From JALZKA01 sp963753385 (GTDB taxonomy: Bacteria > Actinomycetota > Thermoleophilia > Solirubrobacterales > 70-9): a DNA stretch of 64,000 nt. This document shows positions 9,124-19,621 of the stretch, one piece after another. Numbering within the stretch: the stretch's first letter is position 1; the number at the start of each line of letters is the position of its first letter. Made by a program: the position numbers and the translations under genes. Below the pieces are notes generated by a model. The model did no database searches. It saw only the letters and a list, made by a program, of their open reading frames with translations, and had not been told where the DNA came from. The stretch is from assembly GCA_963753385.1 (NCBI GenBank), contig CAVWCC010000005.1, positions 695,566-759,565 of the forward strand, written 5' to 3'.

Positions 9124-9990
9124 TCCCGGCTTGCCGGCCGGCGGCCCCGCCTGCGAGCGGGCGAGGACCGTCATGCCCGCGAGCGCCGCACCGAGCGAGA
9201 GCACGATCGCCACGGCCCCGGCGGTGGTCTCGTGCAGGGACTCCTCCAGGAGCGTCGTGCCGAGGAGCACGCTGGTGATCGGGTCGAACGCCATGCTGGT
9301 CGCGACCGCGGGCGCCAGCACCCCGGTCGCGAGCGCCAGCTGGTTGAACGTCATCGAGACGTAGCCGACGGCTATCAGCGCGTAGACCCGCCAGTCCACG
9401 AGGAGCTCACCCACGCCCTCGCCCAGCTGGTCGGTGACCGCCTTGGTCAGCGCCGCGCTGAGCGCGAACAGGATGCCGGTGGCGGTGCCGAGTAGCGCTG
9501 CCTTCTGGGCGGGCCGCCGCCCGCGAGCTATCAAGACAAGTGGCACCGTCGCCGCGCCGACGGCGGCCATTGCAACGAGCCAGTCCGCGAACGGCGCGTC
9601 GTCGCGCCCGCCGGAAGGGTCGGCCACCGCCAGGAAGGCCACCAGCGCGCCGATGACGAGCGCCGCGGCGCCCACGTCGGCGGGCCGGACGCGTTGCCCG
9701 GTGAAGCGGGCGCCGAGCGGAAGCGCGAAGACGAGGCTCGAGACCAGCAACGGCTGGACGACGGCGAGGCGCCCGATGCTGAGGGCGGCCGCCTGCCCGA
9801 CGAAGCCGAGCGCGTCGGCGACGATCCCGGCGAGCCACGCCGGCCGTCGTGCCATGCGAAGCAGCAGGCCCGAGCCCGAGCCGCCCTGCGGCTCGTCCAT
9901 ACCCGCCTTCTGCTGGAGCACCGTGCCGATCGCGAAGAGCAGCGCGGCGAGCAGCGCGAGAACGATCTCCACGCGCGCAACCCTAGTCAT
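9103..9990 (-). CDS. DMT/EamA-superfamily membrane transporter
   Basis: A 295-residue, strongly hydrophobic protein with about ten membrane segments in two similar halves, the drug/metabolite transporter layout. FAIGTVLQQKAGM near the N-terminus and VATSMAFDPITSVLLGTTLLEE near the C-terminus resemble the DMT proteins usually annotated as magnesium-transporter NIPA or EamA-like in actinobacteria. The substrate is unknown. Its 3' end overlaps the convergent permease by 21 bases; its start lies about 70 bases from parA, on the opposite strand. Confidence 0.75.
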   Translation of the reverse strand: MTRVARVEIVLALLAALLFAIGTVLQQKAGMDEPQGGSGSGLLLRMARRPAWLAGIVADALGFVGQAAALSIGRLAVVQPLLVSSLVFALPLGARFTGQRVRPADVGAAALVIGALVAFLAVADPSGGRDDAPFADWLVAMAAVGAATVPLVLIARGRRPAQKAALLGTATGILFALSAALTKAVTDQLGEGVGELLVDWRVYALIAVGYVSMTFNQLALATGVLAPAVATSMAFDPITSVLLGTTLLEESLHETTAGAVAIVLSLGAALAGMTVLARSQAGPPAGKPGSGAALG

Positions 9991-10063
9991 GACGGCCCGC
10001 CCTTCAGCCGGGCGCTCGCGGCGATGCCTTCCACCCCGACCGCTACGCTCGCGCCGAATCCGA

Positions 10064-10876
10064 ATGGGCGCCGTTTATGCGATCGCGAATCAGAAGGGCG
10101 GGGTTGGCAAGACGACGACCGCCGTGAACGTGGCGTCGTGCGTCGCCGTCCTCGGCAACCAGGTGCTCCTGGTGGACCTCGACCAACAGGCGAACGCGAC
10201 CGTGTCGCTGGGGCTCGACCGCAACGGATCGCCCTCGTCCTATGACTGCCTCGTCGGCACCAGCTCGGTCGCCGAGGCGGCGCGGCCGGCCGGCCCGGAC
10301 AATCTCTGGGTCGTGCCGGCGAGCCGGGAGCTCGCGGGCGCCTCGGTCGAGCTGCCGCGGCTCGACCAAATGGAGACCCGCCTTCGCGACGGGCTCGGCC
10401 CGGTGCGCGAGCGCTTCGCCCTGACGCTGCTCGACTGTCCGCCTTCGCTCGGCCCGGTGACGGTGAACGCCCTCGTGGCTGCGGACCGGGTCGTCGTGCC
10501 AGTTCAGGCTGAATACCTGGCGCTCGAGGGGCTCGTCCAGTTCCTCGAAACCCTCGAGCTGGTGCGCCGTGAACTGAACCCGGCACTGGTTCTGACCGGG
10601 GTGGTGATCACCATGCACGACGAGAGGACTCGCCTCGCCAACGATGTGGAGGCTGAATTGAGAGCGCACTTCCCCGAACTGGTGTTCGATACCGTGATTC
10701 CGCGGAGTGTGCGAATCGCCGAGGCCCCGAGCTTCGGGTTGCCGGTCACCGACCACGCGCCCGAGTCCCGTGGGTCCCGCGCTTATCAGGACCTGGCGCG
10801 CGAGCTCGCAGCGCGCGAGGAGGCCGAGCGAGTCCGTGTCGAGCGAGTGGGACCGGTAATGGAGGTAGAGAGATGA
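10064..10876 (+). CDS. parA: Chromosome-partitioning ATPase ParA (Soj)
   Basis: A 270-residue deviant Walker ATPase. P-loop IANQKGGVGKTTTAVN (residues 7-22) has the signature lysine. Walker B is LTLLDCPPSLGPVTVNAL, and the C-terminal part has IPRSVRIAEAPSFGLPV. It moves ParB-bound origins by dynamic DNA binding. The ATG at 10064 begins MGAVYAIANQKGG, leaving the usual short N-terminus. Its stop overlaps the parB ATG (ATGA), so the two form an operon. Confidence 0.96.
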   Translation: MGAVYAIANQKGGVGKTTTAVNVASCVAVLGNQVLLVDLDQQANATVSLGLDRNGSPSSYDCLVGTSSVAEAARPAGPDNLWVVPASRELAGASVELPRLDQMETRLRDGLGPVRERFALTLLDCPPSLGPVTVNALVAADRVVVPVQAEYLALEGLVQFLETLELVRRELNPALVLTGVVITMHDERTRLANDVEAELRAHFPELVFDTVIPRSVRIAEAPSFGLPVTDHAPESRGSRAYQDLARELAAREEAERVRVERVGPVMEVER

Positions 10877-11734
10877 CAGCTCAGCCGAAGCGTGGGATGG
10901 GCCGCGGCCTCGCGGCGATCCTGCCCCAGCCCGGCGAACTCGGAGAGCCCCTGCTCCGGCATGTCCCGATCGAGCTGATCCTCCCGAACCCGAAGCAGCC
11001 GCGCCGCCGCTTCGACGAGGAATCGATCTCGGCCCTTGCCGAATCGCTTCGCATGGCCGGTGTGATCCAGCCGCTGATCGTTCGTCCGCTCACCGACGGC
11101 CGCTACGAGATCATCGCCGGCGAGCGCCGCTGGCGGGCCGCGACGGAGGCCGGTCTCGAGACCGTCCCGGTCCTGCTCCGGGACGAGGAGGAGGGCGAGC
11201 GGCTGCAGACCGCGCTGATCGAGAACGTCGCCCGCGAGCAGCTCAACCCGGTGGACGAGGCCCGTGCCTGCGCCACGCTGGTCGAGGACCTCGGCGTCAC
11301 CAAGGAGGAGCTCGGCAAGCGCCTCGGCCGAAGCCGGGCCTCGCTCTCGAACCTGATCCGGATCCTCGACCTGCCGGACGAGGCGCTCGAGGCGCTCGAG
11401 AGCGGCGAGCTGAGCGAGGGGCACGGCCGCGCGATCCTGATCGCGAAGTCGGCCGACGCCCGCCGCCTGCTGGCTCGCGATGCGGCCCGCAACGGCTGGT
11501 CGGTCCGCGAGACCGAGCGCCGCGCAAACGCCGGCGGCAAGGGCCGCCCGAGCCTGAAGTCGGTGCCCGACCCCGACCTCGTCGAGGCAATGCTGAGGGC
11601 CGAGGAGGAGCTCGAGGCCGCGCTCGGCCACGGCGTCCACGTGCGCGCCGCGGGCAGGAAGGGCACGCTGCGCGCCGAGCTCGAGTTCGACGATCATCGA
11701 CGCCCTCCTCGAGTTCGCCCGCGCGCAGCGCTAG
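10873..11734 (+). CDS. parB: ParB chromosome-partitioning protein (frameshift at the 3' end)
   Basis: ParB/Spo0J CTP-dependent clamp that loads at parS. Visible are the N-terminal MGRGLAAILPQ, the ParB/Srx CTPase motif region with IIAGERRWRAATEAG, the ALIENVAREQLNPVDEARA segment, and the KEELGKRLGRSRASLSNLIRIL helix-turn-helix that reads parS. Near 11690 the frame slips; restoring it gives the family's C-terminal end IIDALLEFARAQR with stop TAG at 11732-11734. The length is about 286 residues, as expected. Confidence 0.94.
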
Positions 11735-11737
11735 TGG

Positions 11738-12142
11738 CTAGGAGGGCCAGAGGTCCGAGTCGGCGACCTCGAGCAGATTGCCCGCCGGGTCCTTGAAGTA
11801 GAACGAGCGCTTGCCCGCCGACCACTCGTGGTCGTGCGTGATCTCGACCCCGGCCGCCGCGAGGCGCTCGCGCAGCTCGTCATACCGTCCCTCCTCGGCG
11901 ACGAGGCAGACGTGCCCGGGGCCGTCCGCGCCGTGGTCGGCGACCGGGCCGTCACGCTCGGCCACGAGGTCGCGGTCGAACAGGAGGAGCACGCCCGCCC
12001 CGAGGCGGTAAGCGGTGCCGTCGTCCCAGCCCGCGACGCGGCGCATGCCGAGGGTCTCGTCGTAGAAACGGAGCACCTCGTCGCGGAGGGAGTGGGGGTA
12101 GTAGAGCGCGCTCTCGAGGATCCCGGCGACGCCGTCCATCAC
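11738..12142 (-). CDS. VOC/glyoxalase-fold protein
   Basis: A 134-residue single-domain vicinal-oxygen-chelate protein. It has the paired beta-alpha-beta-beta-beta units, SLRDEVLRFYDETLGMRR at the start and RSFYFKDPAGNLLEVADSD at the end, the latter being the family's typical metal-site region. The substrate cannot be inferred. Its start overlaps the pdxH stop by four bases (ATGA), so it is the second gene of a pdxH operon. Confidence 0.82.
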   Translation of the reverse strand: MMDGVAGILESALYYPHSLRDEVLRFYDETLGMRRVAGWDDGTAYRLGAGVLLLFDRDLVAERDGPVADHGADGPGHVCLVAEEGRYDELRERLAAAGVEITHDHEWSAGKRSFYFKDPAGNLLEVADSDLWPS

Positions 12143-12757
12143 GGGCCCAGCCGCTCGATCCGCCAGCCGTCGCCCTCATGCGTGTAAAGGAACCGGTCGT
12201 GGAGCCGGCCGACCTGCCCCTGCCAGAACTCGACCTCGTCGTGGCGCACGACGTAGCCGCCCCAGTGTGGCGGGCGCGCCACGTCGCCCTCGTCGAAGCG
12301 CTCTTCCACCTCCCGCAGCAGCGCGTCGAGCTCCGCGCGGTCGGCGAGCGGCCGGCTCTGCGGCGAGGCCCAGGCGCCGAGCTGCGAGGCGCGTGGCCGG
12401 GTCGCGAAGTAGGCGTCCGACTCGGTCTCCGGCAACCGCGCGACCGGACCACGGATCCGCACCTGGCGGTCGACCTCGCGCCAGTAGAGGATCAGCGCCG
12501 CCCGCGGCGCTGCCGCGAGCTGCCCGCCCTTGCGCGACTCGTAGTTCGTGAAGAACCGAAAGCCGTCGGCGCCGAAGCCCTTGAGCAGGACCATCCGCGC
12601 GTCCGGCGCCCCATCGGCGTCGACGGTAGGCGAGCGTCATCGCGTCGGGCAGCGGGACCTCGCGCTCGGCGAGCTCCCACCAGGCGGCGAACTGCGCGAC
12701 CGGGTCGTCGGCCAGCATCGCGCGGTCGAGCGGCGGCATGTCCGGGCGGCGCGGCAC
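12139..12757 (-). CDS. pdxH: Pyridoxamine/pyridoxine 5'-phosphate oxidase (one frameshift)
   Basis: FMN enzyme oxidising PNP/PMP to PLP, the last step of vitamin B6 synthesis and salvage. The N-terminal part has DPVAQFAAWWELAEREVPLPDAM. After a one-base shift near 12620 come RMVLLKGFGADGFRFFTNY, SRKGGQLAAAPRAALILYW, REVDRQVRIRGPVARL, and the C-terminal WQGQVGRLHDRFLYT with ERLGP, all family signatures. The GTG/ATG region 12739-12757 offers two starts, MPRRPDMPPLD or MPPLD. It is transcribed away from the tRNA-Ile gene. Confidence 0.93.
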
Positions 12758-12762
12758 TCTCC

Positions 12763-12768
12763 TACAAT
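12763..12768 (+). promoter_or_regulatory. -10 box of the tRNA-Ile promoter
   Basis: TACAAT ends 11 bases before the first base of tRNA-Ile, the expected spacing for a -10 element. No clear -35 is seen. Confidence 0.55.
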
Positions 12769-12779
12769 CCCACGGCGCG

Positions 12780-13298
<519 letters not shown>

Positions 13299-13360
13299 CA
13301 GCGGTCATTGTCCCTCATCGAGGGGCCCGATCGGGCCCGAAGCCACCCGGGACCCGCACC

Positions 13361-13366
13361 TATACT
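13361..13366 (+). promoter_or_regulatory. -10 box upstream of the DUF151 gene
   Basis: TATACT lies 31 bases before the GTG start at 13397. A GGGAG Shine-Dalgarno lies between them at 13385-13389. Confidence 0.45.
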
Positions 13367-13396
13367 GCGAAGAGTGACCCCCGCGGGAGCCATCTA

Positions 13397-13891
13397 GTGC
13401 AGCGGATGCAGATCTACGGAGTGAGCTTCGACATGGTCGGAAAGCAGCCGATCGTGCTCCTGAAGACCTCCGACGGCAACCGCTTCCTGCCGATCTGGAT
13501 CGGTCACCCCGAGGCGGCCGCGATCCTGATGCGCCTCCAGGGTGCCTCGACCCCGCGGCCGATGACCCACGATCTTCTCACCGACCTGCTCGAGCAGCTC
13601 GACGCGAAGTGCGAGCGCGTGTCGGTCACCGAGCTTCGGGACAACACCTTCTACGCCTCGATCACGATCTCGGTCAACGGCTCGGAGATCGAGATCGACT
13701 CGCGCCCGTCCGACGCGATCGCGCTCGCGGTCCGGTGCCAGGCGCCGATCTTCGCCGCCGACGACGTGATCGAGGAGTCCTCGATCGAGTTCGAGCACGA
13801 GGTCGAGGACCAGGACGAGGTCGTCGAGAAGTTCAAGGACTTCCTCGACCAGGTCACGCCCGAGGACTTCGCCGCCGGCGAGGAGGAGTAG
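13397..13891 (+). CDS. Bifunctional nuclease family protein (DUF151)
   Basis: A 164-residue protein with the DUF151/BFN fold: MQIYGVSFDMVGKQPIVLL, the conserved FLPIWIGHPEAAAI and RPSDAIALAVRCQAPIFAAD. Plant and bacterial members have been described as nucleases acting on both DNA and RNA; the physiological role in actinobacteria is not settled. The acidic C-tail (EVEDQDEVVEKFKDFLD) is typical of the actinobacterial form. GTG 13397 has a GGGAG seven bases upstream; ATG 13406 is an alternative. Confidence 0.87.
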   Translation: MQRMQIYGVSFDMVGKQPIVLLKTSDGNRFLPIWIGHPEAAAILMRLQGASTPRPMTHDLLTDLLEQLDAKCERVSVTELRDNTFYASITISVNGSEIEIDSRPSDAIALAVRCQAPIFAADDVIEESSIEFEHEVEDQDEVVEKFKDFLDQVTPEDFAAGEEE

Positions 13892-13967
13892 GCCCGGCGC
13901 GCGCCTGTGTGCGCGACGTCACACTTCACCGGGCGCCGGCGCACGACGCTGGTCTCAGTCGCAGCGA

Positions 13968-15330
13968 TTGGAGTCGCGCTTGAAGCAGAGCCTTCCCCCA
14001 GGCCCTCCCTGGCCCGCGCTCGTCCAGGGCGTCGCGATGTGGACGCGCCCGCTCGCCTCGCTGGAGCGCGCCCGCACCAAGTACGGCAGCCGGTTCACTG
14101 TGCGGTTCCCGTTCACCCCGCCGTTCGTCCTCCACACGGACCCGGAGCACGTGAAGGAGATCTTCACCGCGCCGCCCGACGTGCTGCACCCGGGGGAGGG
14201 GGCGCGGGTGCTCGAGCCGCTCGTCGGCTCGAACTCGGTGATCCTGCTCGACGGCGACGTACATATGGAGCAGCGCAAGCTGATCCTGCCCGCGTTTCAC
14301 GGCGAGCGGATGGAGCGTCTGACCGACCTCGTCACCCGGGTGACCGAGGAGGAGATCGCCGCCTGGGAGCGGGACACGATCAACCTCCATCCCCGTCTCC
14401 AGGCGCTCACGCTGGAGATCATCCTCCGCGCCGTCTTCGGGCTTGACCCGGGCCCGCGCCTCGACGCCCTCCGCGACAGCCTGACGGAGCTCCTCTCCTA
14501 TGGCGACTCGCCGCTCACGCTGATCCCGCCGTCGAGGGATCCGAAGACCTTCGAGATTTCCATGAGCGTCCTCAACGTGGCCGGGCCGCTGAGGGGCTTC
14601 CTCGATGTTCGCGATCGGATCGACGAGCTGATCGCCGAGCAGATCGACGAGCGCCGGGCCGAGGGGACCGAGGACCGCGACGACGTCCTCGCGATGCTGC
14701 TCGAGGCGCGGCACGAGGACGACGGATCCGAGATGTCCTTCCAGGAGCTCCGCGACGAGCTGATGACCCTGCTGGTCGCGGGACACGAGACGACCTCCTC
14801 AACGCTCGCCTGGGCGTTCGAGCGGATCAGCCGTGAGCCCGAGGTTCTCGCCCGTCTTGCCGAGGAGGTTTCCGACGACGACAGCCCCTACGTCCTCGCC
14901 ACGATCCAGGAGACCCTGCGGCGCCGGCCGGTGCTGCCGAACACGGCGCCGCGGCTCGTCATGAAGCCGGTCACCGTCGGCGGCTGGGACTACCAGCCGG
15001 GCGTCTCGCTGGTCGCGAACGCCTACCTGTTGCACCACGATCCCGAGATCTACCCCGACCCGTACGCGTTCCGCCCCGAGCGGTTCCTCGACGAGAAGCC
15101 CGGCACCTACACGTGGATCCCGTTCGGCGGCGGGCGCCGGCGGTGCATCGGGATGAGCTTCGCGATGCTCGAGATGCGGATCGTGATCCGCGAGGTCATG
15201 CGCGCCTACGAGCTGCGCGCGACCGAGCCCGGCCATGAGCGGCCCCGCAGGAAGAACATCAGCATCACGCCCGGCCGGGGCTCGCGCGTCGGCCTGGCGC
15301 GCCGCGCCCGCGGTCGCCGTCGCGGCATGA
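13968..15330 (+). CDS. Cytochrome P450 (probable frameshift at the very 3' end)
   Basis: About 450 residues with all P450 landmarks: proline-rich start LPPGPPWPA, I-helix AGHETTSSTLAW, K-helix ExxR in ETLRRRP, and the haem-ligand loop FGGGRRRCIGMSFAM. It would be a soluble class I monooxygenase needing a ferredoxin and reductase, neither of which is nearby. The start is TTG 13968 or TTG 13980. In the present frame it runs into the next gene. A one-base shift near 15300 would give a TGA at 15328-15330 overlapping the cyclase ATG (ATGA), the more natural arrangement. Confidence 0.9.
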
Positions 15331-16837
15331 CCGCGGCGGAGGGCACCCGCCTGGCCGACGCATCCTGGCGCCGGGCCACCGTGCTCGGCTGGCTCGCGAA
15401 CGCGATCGGCGTCGGCGGTCGTATTCGTCGCCGTCGGGTTCCTGCTGGCCGTGTTCTATCGACCCGGGACCAGCGACCAGCTCGGCCGGGACGCGATCCC
15501 CGTGATCGCGATCGGCGCGCCGATCCTGTTCGTCCTGGTCACCTGGGTCCTGACCCGCGGAGCGCGGCATCGCGCTCGCCTGGCTGTATCGAGGGCCGCG
15601 AGCCGACCGAGGACGAGCATCGCCGCACCCTTCGCATTCCCACCTACGTCTCCCTCGTGACGGTCACCGGCTGGACGATCGGCGGGCTCGTCGCCGGAAT
15701 CTCCAACCTCGACGAATCGGTCGGTGCGGCCGCGCTCGCCGCGTCGGCGTTCTGGCTCGGCGGCGAGACCACCTCCGCGCTCGCGTTCCTGATCTCCGAG
15801 CGAACGATGCGCCCGATCACGGCGATCGCCCTCGCCGCGCGGCCGCCCGAGCGCTCGGCCGCACCCGGGCGTCAGCGACCGCCTGCTGTTCACGTGGAGC
15901 CTCGGGACGGCGGTCCCCGTGCTGAGCATCCTCGTCGTCGGCATCGCCGGGCTGACGCAGTCCGAGGTCGGACGTCGAGGCGGTGGCAGGCGCCTGCGTC
16001 TTCCTCGCGTCGGTCGCGCTCGCGGTCGGGTTGCTGATCACGAAGATCACCGCCCGGGCGATCGGCGATCCCCTGACAGTCGATGCGCGCGGCGGTCGAG
16101 CGCGTCGCCGCCGGCGACCTCGACGTCGAGGTCCCGATCGACGACGCCAGCGAGGTCGGCCAGCTGCAGGCGGGGTTCAACCGGATGGCCGAGGGGCTGC
16201 GCGAGCGCGAGCGGATCCGCGACCTGTTCGGCCGCCAGGTGGGCGAGGAGGTGGCGCGGGCGGCGCTCGACGAGGGCGTGCGACTCGGCGGCGAGGAGCG
16301 CGAGATCGGCGCGCTGTTCGTGGACCTCACGGGGTCGACCTCAATGGCGCTGGCGATGCCGCCGACCCATGTCGTGCGCCTGCTGAACAAGTTCTTCCGC
16401 GTCGTGATCGACGTCGTCGAGGCCGAGGGCGGGTTCGTCAACAAGTTCGAGGGCGACGCCGCGCTTTGCGTGTTCGGCGCGCCGGCGCCCAGCGAGGACC
16501 CCGCGGGCCAGGCGCTGTCCGCGCGCGCGCAAGCTGGCCGAGCGCCTCGAGCGCGAGGTGCCCGAGATCGGCTTCGGGATCGGCGTCTCGGCCGGCCGCG
16601 CGGTCGCCGGCAACGTCGGCGCCGAGCACCGCTTCGAGTACACGGTGATCGGCGACCCGGTGAACGAGGCGGCGCGCCTCTCGGACCTCGCCAAGGAGCG
16701 CGAGGAGCTGCGTGATCGCGTCCGACGCCGCGCTCGAGCGGGCCTCCGAGGACGAGCGCGAGGAGTGGGAGCTCGGCGAGCGGACCGTCCTCCGCGGCCG
16801 CCTCGAGGCCACCGGGCTGGCGCTGCCCAGGGCTTGA
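15327..16837 (+). CDS. Membrane-bound HAMP-class III adenylate/guanylate cyclase (several frameshifts)
   Basis: Pieced together from consecutive frames. It has an N-terminal membrane region (VIAIGAPILFVLVTWVLTRG; TGWTIGGLVAGISNLDESVG; VFLASVALAVGLLITKITA), a HAMP linker (VRAAVERVAAGDLDVEVPID) and a class III cyclase domain. The latter shows the metal-binding FVDLTGSTSMA, the EGGFVNKFEGDAALCVFGAP stretch, and EYTVIGDPVNEAARLSDLA. It would make cAMP or cGMP from membrane signals. At least five one-base shifts occur between 15400 and 16720. The same architecture with adjacent P450 is not something I can tie to a pathway. Confidence 0.82.
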
Positions 16838-16944
16838 CCCCGCAAGGGACCGTCGCGGGGTCCCTAAGGGTCATCCCCAATAGACGAATGCGCTCGCCCG
16901 CGCGACCCTGGACTCATCGTCCATCGATGAAGGAGAAGCACGCG

Positions 16945-18157
16945 ATGAGTGACCAGGAAGAGACCGACCGGATGCCCGAGGCCGAGCCGCCCACGGAGCC
17001 GCAGCCCGAGCCCCGCTCGCAGCGGCGCCTGCTGCGCTCGCGCTCGGACCGGATGCTCGCCGGCGTCGCCGGCGGCCTCGGCAAGTACTTCAACGTCGAC
17101 CCGCTGATCTTCAGGATCGGTTTCGGCGTGTCCGTCTTCTTCGGTGGCCTCGGCGCGGTCGCCTATCTGGCGCTGCTCCTGTTCGTCCCTGTCGAGGAGG
17201 ACGACGGCACCGTCGGCGAGGCGCCGATCCAGCGCTCCCGGTGGCTGGCGATCGCCGCGGCCGTGGGGATCTTCGTGGTCCTCGCGTCGTGGGGGATCTT
17301 CGACGGCGACCCGTTCTGGTTCGACGGCGGCTGGTTCATCGGCGGCCCGCTGTTCCTGATCGCGGCTGTGGCGGCACTCTTCTACGTGCTGCGCCGTGAC
17401 CGCGATGCGGCGACCCGTCCCGCCGGGATTCTGGCGACGGTCGCGATCGCGATCGGCTCCGCGATCGCACTCGGCTGCCTCGCTCTCGCCGCCGCCTGGG
17501 CCGGCGCCACCGGCAGCGGCGAAGCCATCGCCGGCGTCGTGATCGCGATCGGCGTCCTGCTCGTGATCGCCGCGTTCCGCGGCGGCGCCCGCTGGCTGGT
17601 CGTGCCCGGCGCTCGCGCTCGCGCTGCCGCTCAGCGCGGTCGCAGCGGCCGACGTCTCGTTCGACGGCGGCGTCGGCGAGCGCAGCTACGAGCCCGTCAG
17701 CGTCGATGCGATTCCCGACGACGGCTACGACCTCGGCGTCGGGCGCCTGGCCGTTGATCTGCGCCAGATCGACTGGAACCAGAACACGGTCGTCGAGCTC
17801 AACACCGACCTCGGCATCGGCCAGACCGCGATCGCGGTCCCCGAGAACGTGTGCGTCACCGGTGACCTCCATGTCGGCGGCGGCCTGGTCGAGGTCGCGG
17901 GCGACGAGGAGGACGGCCTCGACATCGACACGCAGCCGGCCGACGGCACCAATGCCACGCCCAGGCTCGTGCTCGACTCGGAGGTCGACCTGGGTCACCT
18001 GTGGATCGTCAACGACGACGACATCGACATCGAGGACGACCACGACCGTGGCCCGTTCAGGGACCACGACGACGGCGACCGCGAGGCGATGCAGGATGCG
18101 ATGGCGGCGGCCTGCGCTCCGGAGGAGCCTGATCGCCCCGCCAAGGAGGGGAAGTGA
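16945..18157 (+). CDS. PspC-domain membrane protein with LiaF-like C-terminus (one frameshift)
   Basis: The N-terminal region is rich in Pro/Glu. Next is a PspC domain (RMLAGVAGGLGKYFNVDPLIFRIGF...VAYLALLLFVPVEE), several membrane helices and, after a shift near 17615, a soluble C-terminal region resembling the LiaF cell-wall-stress sensing domain (YDLGVGRLAVDLRQIDW, CVTGDLHVGGGLVEVAGDEE). It probably monitors envelope stress and modulates the kinase encoded downstream. The start ATG 16945 has AAGGAG upstream. Its stop overlaps the GTG of the next gene. Confidence 0.82.
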
Positions 18158-18339
18158 AGGAACGCGCCGACGTCGTCTCGCTTGGCTCCGGATTGGGATT
18201 GATCGCCGTGGGCGGCCTCCTCCTCCTCGACCAGTCGGGCTCGATCGAGCTCACGATCGGCCTCGCCGCCGCGCTGATGGCGGGCCTGATCGGGATGATC
18301 CTGCTGCTGTCGGGATTGAGTGACGACGATGAGCGCTGA
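18154..18339 (+). CDS. Small two-helix membrane protein of the PspC operon
   Basis: A 61-residue protein made almost wholly of two hydrophobic helices (SLGSGLGLIAVGGLLLL and TIGLAAALMAGLIGMILLLSG) with a DDDER C-terminus. It starts GTG overlapping the previous stop (GTGA) and ends 11 bases inside the kinase gene. I recognise no family. The tight overlaps on both sides suggest a subunit or regulator of the sensor complex. Confidence 0.7.
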   Translation: MKERADVVSLGSGLGLIAVGGLLLLDQSGSIELTIGLAAALMAGLIGMILLLSGLSDDDER

Positions 18340-19621
18340 GCACGCGAGCGCCCCGGCGCGCGACGGCCCGCGGGGGTCGTCCGCGCCGCTTCGGCGCGAC
18401 ATGGAGCACCGCGTCCTCGCCGGCGTCCTCGCCGGCGTTGCCAATCGCCTCGACGTCGATCCGCTGCTCGTGCGGATCGGCTTCGTCATCGTCGCCCTCC
18501 TCACGGCCGGCGCGGCGATCGCCGCCTACGTGCTGGCATGGATCGCGATCCCGAAGGAGGGGTCCGACGAGGCGACGGGCCGCCGCCCGCGCCTGACCGC
18601 GAACACGCGCGTCGCCGCCGGCGTCGGCTTCCTCACGCTGGCTCTCCTCCTCGTGCTGCGCGAGATCGGCTTGTGGTGGTCGGACGTCGTGGTCTGGCCG
18701 CTGATCCTGGCCGCGTCCGGCGCCGCGCTCCTGTGGCGCCAGTCGCGGACGATGGCCGGCGACGAGGCCGGGGCCGCGCCCACGGCTTCCGAGACGCTCC
18801 GGGCCGAGCCGGCCACCGCGCCGCTCCCCACGTCCGAGCGCCGCGCGGGCCTCGCCGACCTCTATCGCGGCGGGTTCGGCGTGGCGCTGATCTGCGGCGC
18901 GGCGCTGATCGTGCTCTCGGCCACGGGGGCGCTGTCGGGGGTGAAGGACGCGGCGATCGTGATCGTCGTCGTGATCCTCGCGCTCGCGCTGTGCCTGGCC
19001 CCGTTCTGGTGGCGGCTCGGCCGCAACCTCGCGTCCGAGCGCAGCGAGCGGATCCGCTCGCAGGAGCGCGCCGAGCTGGGCGCCCACCTCCATGACTCGG
19101 TCGTCCAGACGCTGACCCTGATCCAGAAGCGCGCCGACGATCCGCGCGAGGTCGCCCAGCTCGCCCGGCGCCAGGAGCGCGAGCTTCGCGAGTGGCTGTT
19201 CGAGCCCGAGCGCAAGCCCGCCGCCGCGAGCCTCGCGACCGCGCTGTCGGAGGCCGCGGTCGAGGTCGAGGAGGCGCATCGCGTGCCGATCGACGTGATT
19301 GCGGTCGGCGACGCCGGGGTCGGCGAGCGCGGCCAGGCCCTGGTCGCCGCCGCCCGCGAGGCGATGGTGAACGCGGCGAAGTTCGCGCCCGATGCGGGCG
19401 AGATCGCCGTCTACGCCGAGCTCGGCAACGGCCGCGCCCAGGTGTTCGTGCGCGACCGCGGTGCCGGCTTCGACCCGGAAGCGGTGCCGGCCGACCGCCG
19501 CGGCGTACGCGAGTCGATCATCGGGCGGATGGAGCGCTCCGGCGGCAACGCCAGGATCCGGTCCACCCCGGGCTCGGGAACCGAGGTCGAGCTCGAGATG
19601 GGCCTGGAGGGTGAGTCATGA
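18329..19621 (+). CDS. Sensor histidine kinase with N-terminal PspC domain
   Basis: Residues 25-80 form a PspC domain (MEHRVLAGVLAGVANRLDVD...AYVLAWIAIPKEG). Four or more membrane helices follow, then a HisKA_3-like dimerisation helix with the phospho-acceptor in AELGAHLHDSVVQTLTLIQK. The HATPase domain contains AAREAMVNAAKFA (N box) and VRDRGAGFDPEAV (G1). This is the NarX/LiaS/DesK class of two-component kinases. It phosphorylates the regulator encoded next, whose ATG overlaps this stop. Confidence 0.9.
   Translation: MSAEHASAPARDGPRGSSAPLRRDMEHRVLAGVLAGVANRLDVDPLLVRIGFVIVALLTAGAAIAAYVLAWIAIPKEGSDEATGRRPRLTANTRVAAGVGFLTLALLLVLREIGLWWSDVVVWPLILAASGAALLWRQSRTMAGDEAGAAPTASETLRAEPATAPLPTSERRAGLADLYRGGFGVALICGAALIVLSATGALSGVKDAAIVIVVVILALALCLAPFWWRLGRNLASERSERIRSQERAELGAHLHDSVVQTLTLIQKRADDPREVAQLARRQERELREWLFEPERKPAAASLATALSEAAVEVEEAHRVPIDVIAVGDAGVGERGQALVAAAREAMVNAAKFAPDAGEIAVYAELGNGRAQVFVRDRGAGFDPEAVPADRRGVRESIIGRMERSGGNARIRSTPGSGTEVELEMGLEGES

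Noticed and set aside
13892..13945. GC-rich hairpin after the DUF151 gene as a terminator
   Set aside because: Only short, imperfect stems (about 5 bp) and no T-run.
15327..16837. Cyclase as a true pseudogene
   Set aside because: All motifs are conserved between the slips, and the error density fits the window-wide indel pattern.
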